NCBI GenBank assembly: GCA_951394045.1
Contig: OX595995.1
Span: 186,001-250,000, forward strand
Length of the DNA: 64,000 nucleotides
Reading direction: 5' to 3'
DNA from: Nitzschia sp. DOCU1
Taxonomy: Eukaryota > Bacillariophyta > Bacillariophyceae > Bacillariales > Bacillariaceae
The notes under the pieces are model-generated. The model did no database searches and had not been told where the DNA came from. It worked only from the letters and a program-made list of their open reading frames with translations. A program made the position numbers and the translations under genes. Positions 59,442 through 64,000 of the stretch are shown one piece after another. Position 1 is the first letter of the stretch, and each line of letters begins with the position of its first letter.

Positions 59442-62400
59442 ATGACAAACGAGCATTGTTGCAATTGCAGACGGCATCAAGTGCCCCTTTTTGTCCATTC
59501 ATCAGATATTCTGAAACGAAAGCGTGGCAAGAAATATTGTCAACTACCTGTAATTGATGGACCCGTTACAGTAATATCACTATGTGCCAACTGTGAGCGC
59601 TATTTGTTGAGTACCCGAAAACCTCACCCAAAGGACTACTGGCCATCAATGGTTTGGGCTTTCCTTTCTCATGGAAGTAAATTTGATTTTCTTCAATCTA
59701 CATCCCTCAGTGATCGCTGGTCTTTAATCCCTGCTAAATGGCGGGAATGGTGGTTATCATCGGCTACTGTTCTTCATCAAAGCCCCATTTCTATGCATAA
59801 TCCACCACCTCTATTCTCGGACATGACTTTAGAAGCAAATGCATTTCAACAAACCATTTCTGAACTACGGTGGATGGAACTGGCGAAACAAATGGATAGC
59901 CATTTAGCTTATCCTGAAGTTAGATGTCCTTGGGGCTGTAGCGAGTTTCTCCACAGATGCAATAAACTACCACTGGAAGATTTTTTTTTCAGTTACAGCA
60001 ACTGGATTTTTGACTGCTATCAATCTGGAACGGCAAATTCAAGGAAGTGGACAGATTGTATTCGGCCTGATTTTCCAAGCTCAGTTTGTATTCTGGAAAA
60101 TGACAAATTTTTGTGTCAACCTACTATTTGCATTGGTGAAGAAGGTGCTCAAATTTTATCATGCAGGAACCATACAATTCAATCCAAAGAGAGATATGTC
60201 TTTCCACCTTCAACAATTACTGGCACTTTGTTTACCAACAACTCTAATCAACTATCCCCAGCTGTGTGCAGGAGCCGGACTTTGCGAGAAACTAAGCTAC
60301 ACAATTTTTCTGATACATACCAAACTGGAGTTTTACAGGGTGGTTATGATGGTATTGATTCATCCTACATTATAAACAGGGGGAACCTTCATCATGGGAA
60401 TGCTTTGGCTTTGCTACGAGATTCTTTATCAATAAAAGGAAGGAGTGATATCCGTGAATATGTTCGACAATTGAGTAAGAATCCATATGACATGGCCTAT
60501 GTTCCCGCCAATATTATCGATCGCAAGTTGATGGTAGCAGAAAATTCATTCATCGATCTGCCTGATAGAAAGGAATTGAGAGCTTCAACTTATGTCAATC
60601 TTTTGGATTCTATTGAGCTTCAAGAACAGTCATATGAAGCAAAATCGCAAGTATTATTGGTTTTCGATGAACATGGAGCTACTGAAGAAATTCTTTTTGA
60701 TCCACCTTGGCCATGTCGCCAGCTACGGATTCATCCGTATGATGGTTTTGGAGAACGATTTGTCCGAATATCTGACCCAACAAAGAGTTTTGTTGGGTTT
60801 CTTCTCCTTGGTATTATGACAGTGGTTGACGAATTTTGGTCTGTGCTTGTGAACAATGTTAAAGATAACCAGATGTGGTATGGCTGGTGGCTAGTTTTGG
60901 CTGCCAAAAGTCTGAATCTTCCTGGGAGACGACACAGGCAAAAACACAAGAAAATATTCTATCCTGAAACGCCTCGACGCAAAGCCATTGAAAAGTTGGA
61001 ATTATTTGGAGATTCATATGTGAGCCAGCTGTTGAATCTTTTTCATTCAATTGATGGCATCAAAGTTATGCACAGAGAATGGGAAATGGAAGAACAATGT
61101 GAAAGTAACATTGTTATAGTTGTCAGACCCTCCACTATCTTGACTGATAATCCTTTCTGGGAAATCCGTGCTTTGGTGTTTGGTGTTCTTGAAGCTGGAT
61201 CTGATGGACTCCCGTCCTTAATCGACAGTGCTGAAGTATCTATTTTTGCTCGTCATCCAGGACAAGCATGGTGGTGTCAACCAGGCAGCATGGCTCAATT
61301 TGGACGAACCACGGTACTACCAAATGATTTGGAAAATCTTCAAGTTGCAATATATTGCCGACAAAGTGGAGATCGACAAGAAGAACTTTGCCGCCGCTAT
61401 TTGAAGTGTTTAGGGGGGCAAAGTACATGTTATTGTGGTAGACACAAGGTTGCATTGGTCACTAATGCATATTTCAACAAACCAGTGGGTGATGAGGCTT
61501 CTTGTGTAATCAAAAACTTGTTTCACAGAGAAGAGGAAATGGTTTGCACCAATATTCCTCTCTATATTTGTCCCGAAAAGAATTGTCGAATCCAAATCTG
61601 TAAGGAACATTGGGAAGAAATGGTGAAGGAACAAAACCACTCGAGTAAAGTGGTTTTTATTTCAGAAAATGATTGTATCATTGGTGAAGAACAAGAAATT
61701 CTTCATGACAGTGATATCATCATGGGCAACTGCACTAGAGAGGACATAAATTATGCAGCTTATGGACCAATTGAGGCTCATGAACTTGCTACTGATCTAT
61801 ATGGCGAAGAATACAATGATGATGACAGTTTTGGCTCTAACGACAGCAATGAGATGATTCCCACAACCAATACTGCTCGCCAACCAATGGGTGTACATTT
61901 ACATGGACCTGCTGATGTTATTTCTTCTCCACTTCACGTGCTCTTAAACATGCAAGGTCATCTACTTATCAGAAGGAACACAAAGCTTCGAATGAGAAAA
62001 AAAAATTCAAACTTCTACGAAAGAATTGTATCAAGATCTAAAGGACAGACTGTTCCTTTGGTGTATGCAGAAGGCTTACTATTTCCAGATATTTTTTATT
62101 TCCATACTGGTGATGGGTCCATTCTTGGAGCTTTACCAACTGCTTTGTGGACTGACGAAAAAACATTGGCTCAGTATGGTATAGCTTCAATGCGACAACA
62201 TGGACGAAATCGTATTTTGGACCCTTCGCTCCTATGCAGTACAGATCCTCGTTATCAATTCTTGACATTTGATATCTTGGTTAACCTGGGGCTCCGTGGC
62301 AATGACAGCAGATTAATTCTTCACCGTGGATTTGCAGACCGGCAAGGACAAGATGGCATTGCATTTCAGAGCAATGAGAATGGTGAACTGTATGGAGATT

Positions 62401-64000
62401 CTTCAGAAAATGCCACCAATGTTCACAAACTATCTGCTCTCATTGGACACAGGCCTCCCCACTATTTTTTTACTCAATCATGCAATCAAAAGACATGCCG
62501 GGGATTACGAGTTCTCAGAGAATGGGTAACATCCAGTATAGCCCTTGAAGAAGTTTCCAGAAAGTATAGTGTTACCATGGATGAAGCCCGTTTTCTTTTG
62601 CGCGAGTCAGCAGCCCCATATGTCCTAAGGAGCTGGAATGAAGTAAGCACTCTATGGATGAAATATATTGTATATTCTGTGGAAGCGCCTTTGCATGAAA
62701 TTGAATGGGCATGGTGGCGTCACGAATTCCAAGAAAAACAAGGAAATCCAAGCCATATTCACGCTATCCTTCGCACAAAAATGGATATCACTACTCCAGA
62801 AGGACTGAAGGCTGTTCTATACAAAATACGAGGCTGTTTGGCAGATCTTATACACTACAATGAAATTGCCCAGCTTAAGGAAGAAGGTTTCATATCCTCT
62901 TCTTTGCAGCTTCAAGAAATTTTGTGGGATGCAGAGAAGTTTCTTGCCCATCAATGTCATGATAGGTGTCAGGTGCCACGTATAGACAGCAATGGAGAAA
63001 CTCACTTTGTTTGTAAGGTGCCCAGCAATTTTTGGCTAACGGATCAACCCCAAAATCATTCCATTCAACCATTGCCAGTTCAGCACTCTAAAGAATGCTG
63101 TGAAGTGCTGCGACTTTTATCAATGATGGATGGCGATACAATGACTGAAAAACTGCTACAAGCAGAACGACACATTCCTCGAAGTGCAAACACTGATTCC
63201 AAATTTTCTCCTACAAATGGAAAACTTTTCATTTGTTTTCCAAGTGCTCAAAACTTGCAATTCACTACAGGGTACAGTGTTTCTGCATACTTGGCAAAAT
63301 ATGTTTCTGAATTGGATGAAGTCGCAATTGTAAGATTGACACCTCCAACTCCCCAAAGAGAGGAATCAGAAGGTATTACTCCTGGAAGCCTGAATGTGAA
63401 CGGGGAATACACGGCACTCCATAACACTAAGATTACCTCTTGGAAGAGACTTGCAGAAAAAACAAAGAACAAAACTCGTCATGGTCATGGACGAGCTCTG
63501 ACACAAATGGAGTGTCTCACAGTTATTCAAGGTGATTCACTGGTAACAAGTACAATCCAATTCATCCGTATGCCAACTTGTGCTCGGGAATATCGTGCTG
63601 CTGTTTTTAACCGTGTAATGGGGTCCGGAAGACGTCCCCATGACATACAGGCCATGATGGCAGTAACAGGACAAACTGCTCGGGCTGAAATACCAGGCTT
63701 TCCAGCTTCAAGATTATTCACCACTTTTCAACTCACTGTAATTCAAGATGAATTGCGTGCACCACTTTCAACTGATGTGACCACATATTTCAGCATGCGT
63801 CCTCCTGAATTACGTTTTATACGGCAACAAAAATACTATTTGCGTTGGTTTGAGCGGCAAACTGTGACGCCCTTATTTGACCCACAATCTTCTTTGCAAT
63901 ACGTGAAGACTCATATCAAAAGTCGCCTTGAAGAAAGTGAATGGCTTGATGGTTTTAATACAAAACTAAGACTTCGAAGGGGAGCAATTGGGGAAGTTCT
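59442..64000 (+). mobile_element. Helitron-like Rep (HUH, two-Tyr) protein, runs off right edge
   Basis: One frame is open from ATG 59,442 to the window end (1,519 complete codons, no stop). Near the N-terminus is a Cys/His cluster (C6, C7, C9, H12, then C48-x2-C51). A second Cys/His-rich part lies at about residues 656-725. A segment VPLVYAEGLLFPDIFYF...LPTALW precedes the Helitron-like N region, LAQYGIASMRQHGRNRILDP followed by RYQFLTFDIL. The HUH metal-binding motif is SHIHAIL (H1105, H1107; codons at 62,754 and 62,760). The two-tyrosine motif is YLAKY (Y1283 and Y1287; codons at 63,288 and 63,300), with the four-residue spacing of Helitron Reps. Reps nick and join single-stranded DNA in rolling-circle transposition. 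The expected helicase domain would lie beyond the window. No intron is needed and no stop is seen, so the element may still be active. Confidence 0.85.

Noticed and set aside
60010..63724. Many small frames on both strands across 60-63.7 kb
   Set aside because: All lie inside the continuous Rep frame starting at 59,442, which carries the real motifs.

Overview
This looks like nuclear DNA of a stramenopile alga, most likely a diatom. GT-AG introns of about 60-125 nt interrupt several genes. One secreted protein carries a signal peptide followed by an Ala/Phe cleavage motif typical of diatom plastid targeting. Several proteins belong to lineage-restricted, low-complexity families. There is no bacterial operon structure and I see no CRISPR, rRNA or tRNA gene.

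Layout. (1) 1-11 kb is a graveyard of plus-strand gene fragments: a PHD/Tudor-type chromatin-reader family, a TspO-like membrane protein, two decayed response-regulator receiver domains running into a Ser/Thr kinase, and the tail of an ABCA transporter. (2) 11-37 kb is the gene-rich part: a decayed or intron-rich unknown gene (13-15 kb), a complete PAPS transporter (15.6-16.9 kb), a protein of eleven ubiquitin-like domains (17.7-21.0 kb), a zone of degenerate ~1-kb repeats (21.6-23.5 kb), a cytochrome b5 reductase, a threonine aldolase fragment, a four-exon HECT ubiquitin ligase with a triplicated N-terminal domain, a pair of related Cys-motif proteins, and a LITAF-domain protein. (3) 37.8-43.5 kb is a second plus-strand fragment zone: a long hairpin, an MMPL/RND permease fragment, two more PHD/Tudor copies and a decayed ureD. 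(4) 46-48 kb holds a divergent pair, a plastid-type fasciclin protein and a TLC-domain membrane protein. (5) 48.4-64 kb is accessory DNA: a frameshifted unknown gene, an orphan 585-aa gene bracketed by direct repeats made of 182-bp tandem units, several intronless acidic or TPR-like genes, four RING-H2 domains in three small genes, and at the right edge a very long ORF (over 1,519 codons, running off the window) with the HUH and two-tyrosine motifs of a Helitron-like Rep protein.

How it fits together. Housekeeping genes (sulfate-donor transport, redox, ubiquitin, lipid/membrane) alternate with fragment zones. Three loci bear on ubiquitin signalling: the 11-UBL protein, the HECT ligase and the RING cluster. 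The fragments in both graveyards all lie on the plus strand, are joined abruptly and share duplicated blocks, which suggests capture or template switching. A Helitron-like element at the right edge is one candidate agent, but the link is inference.
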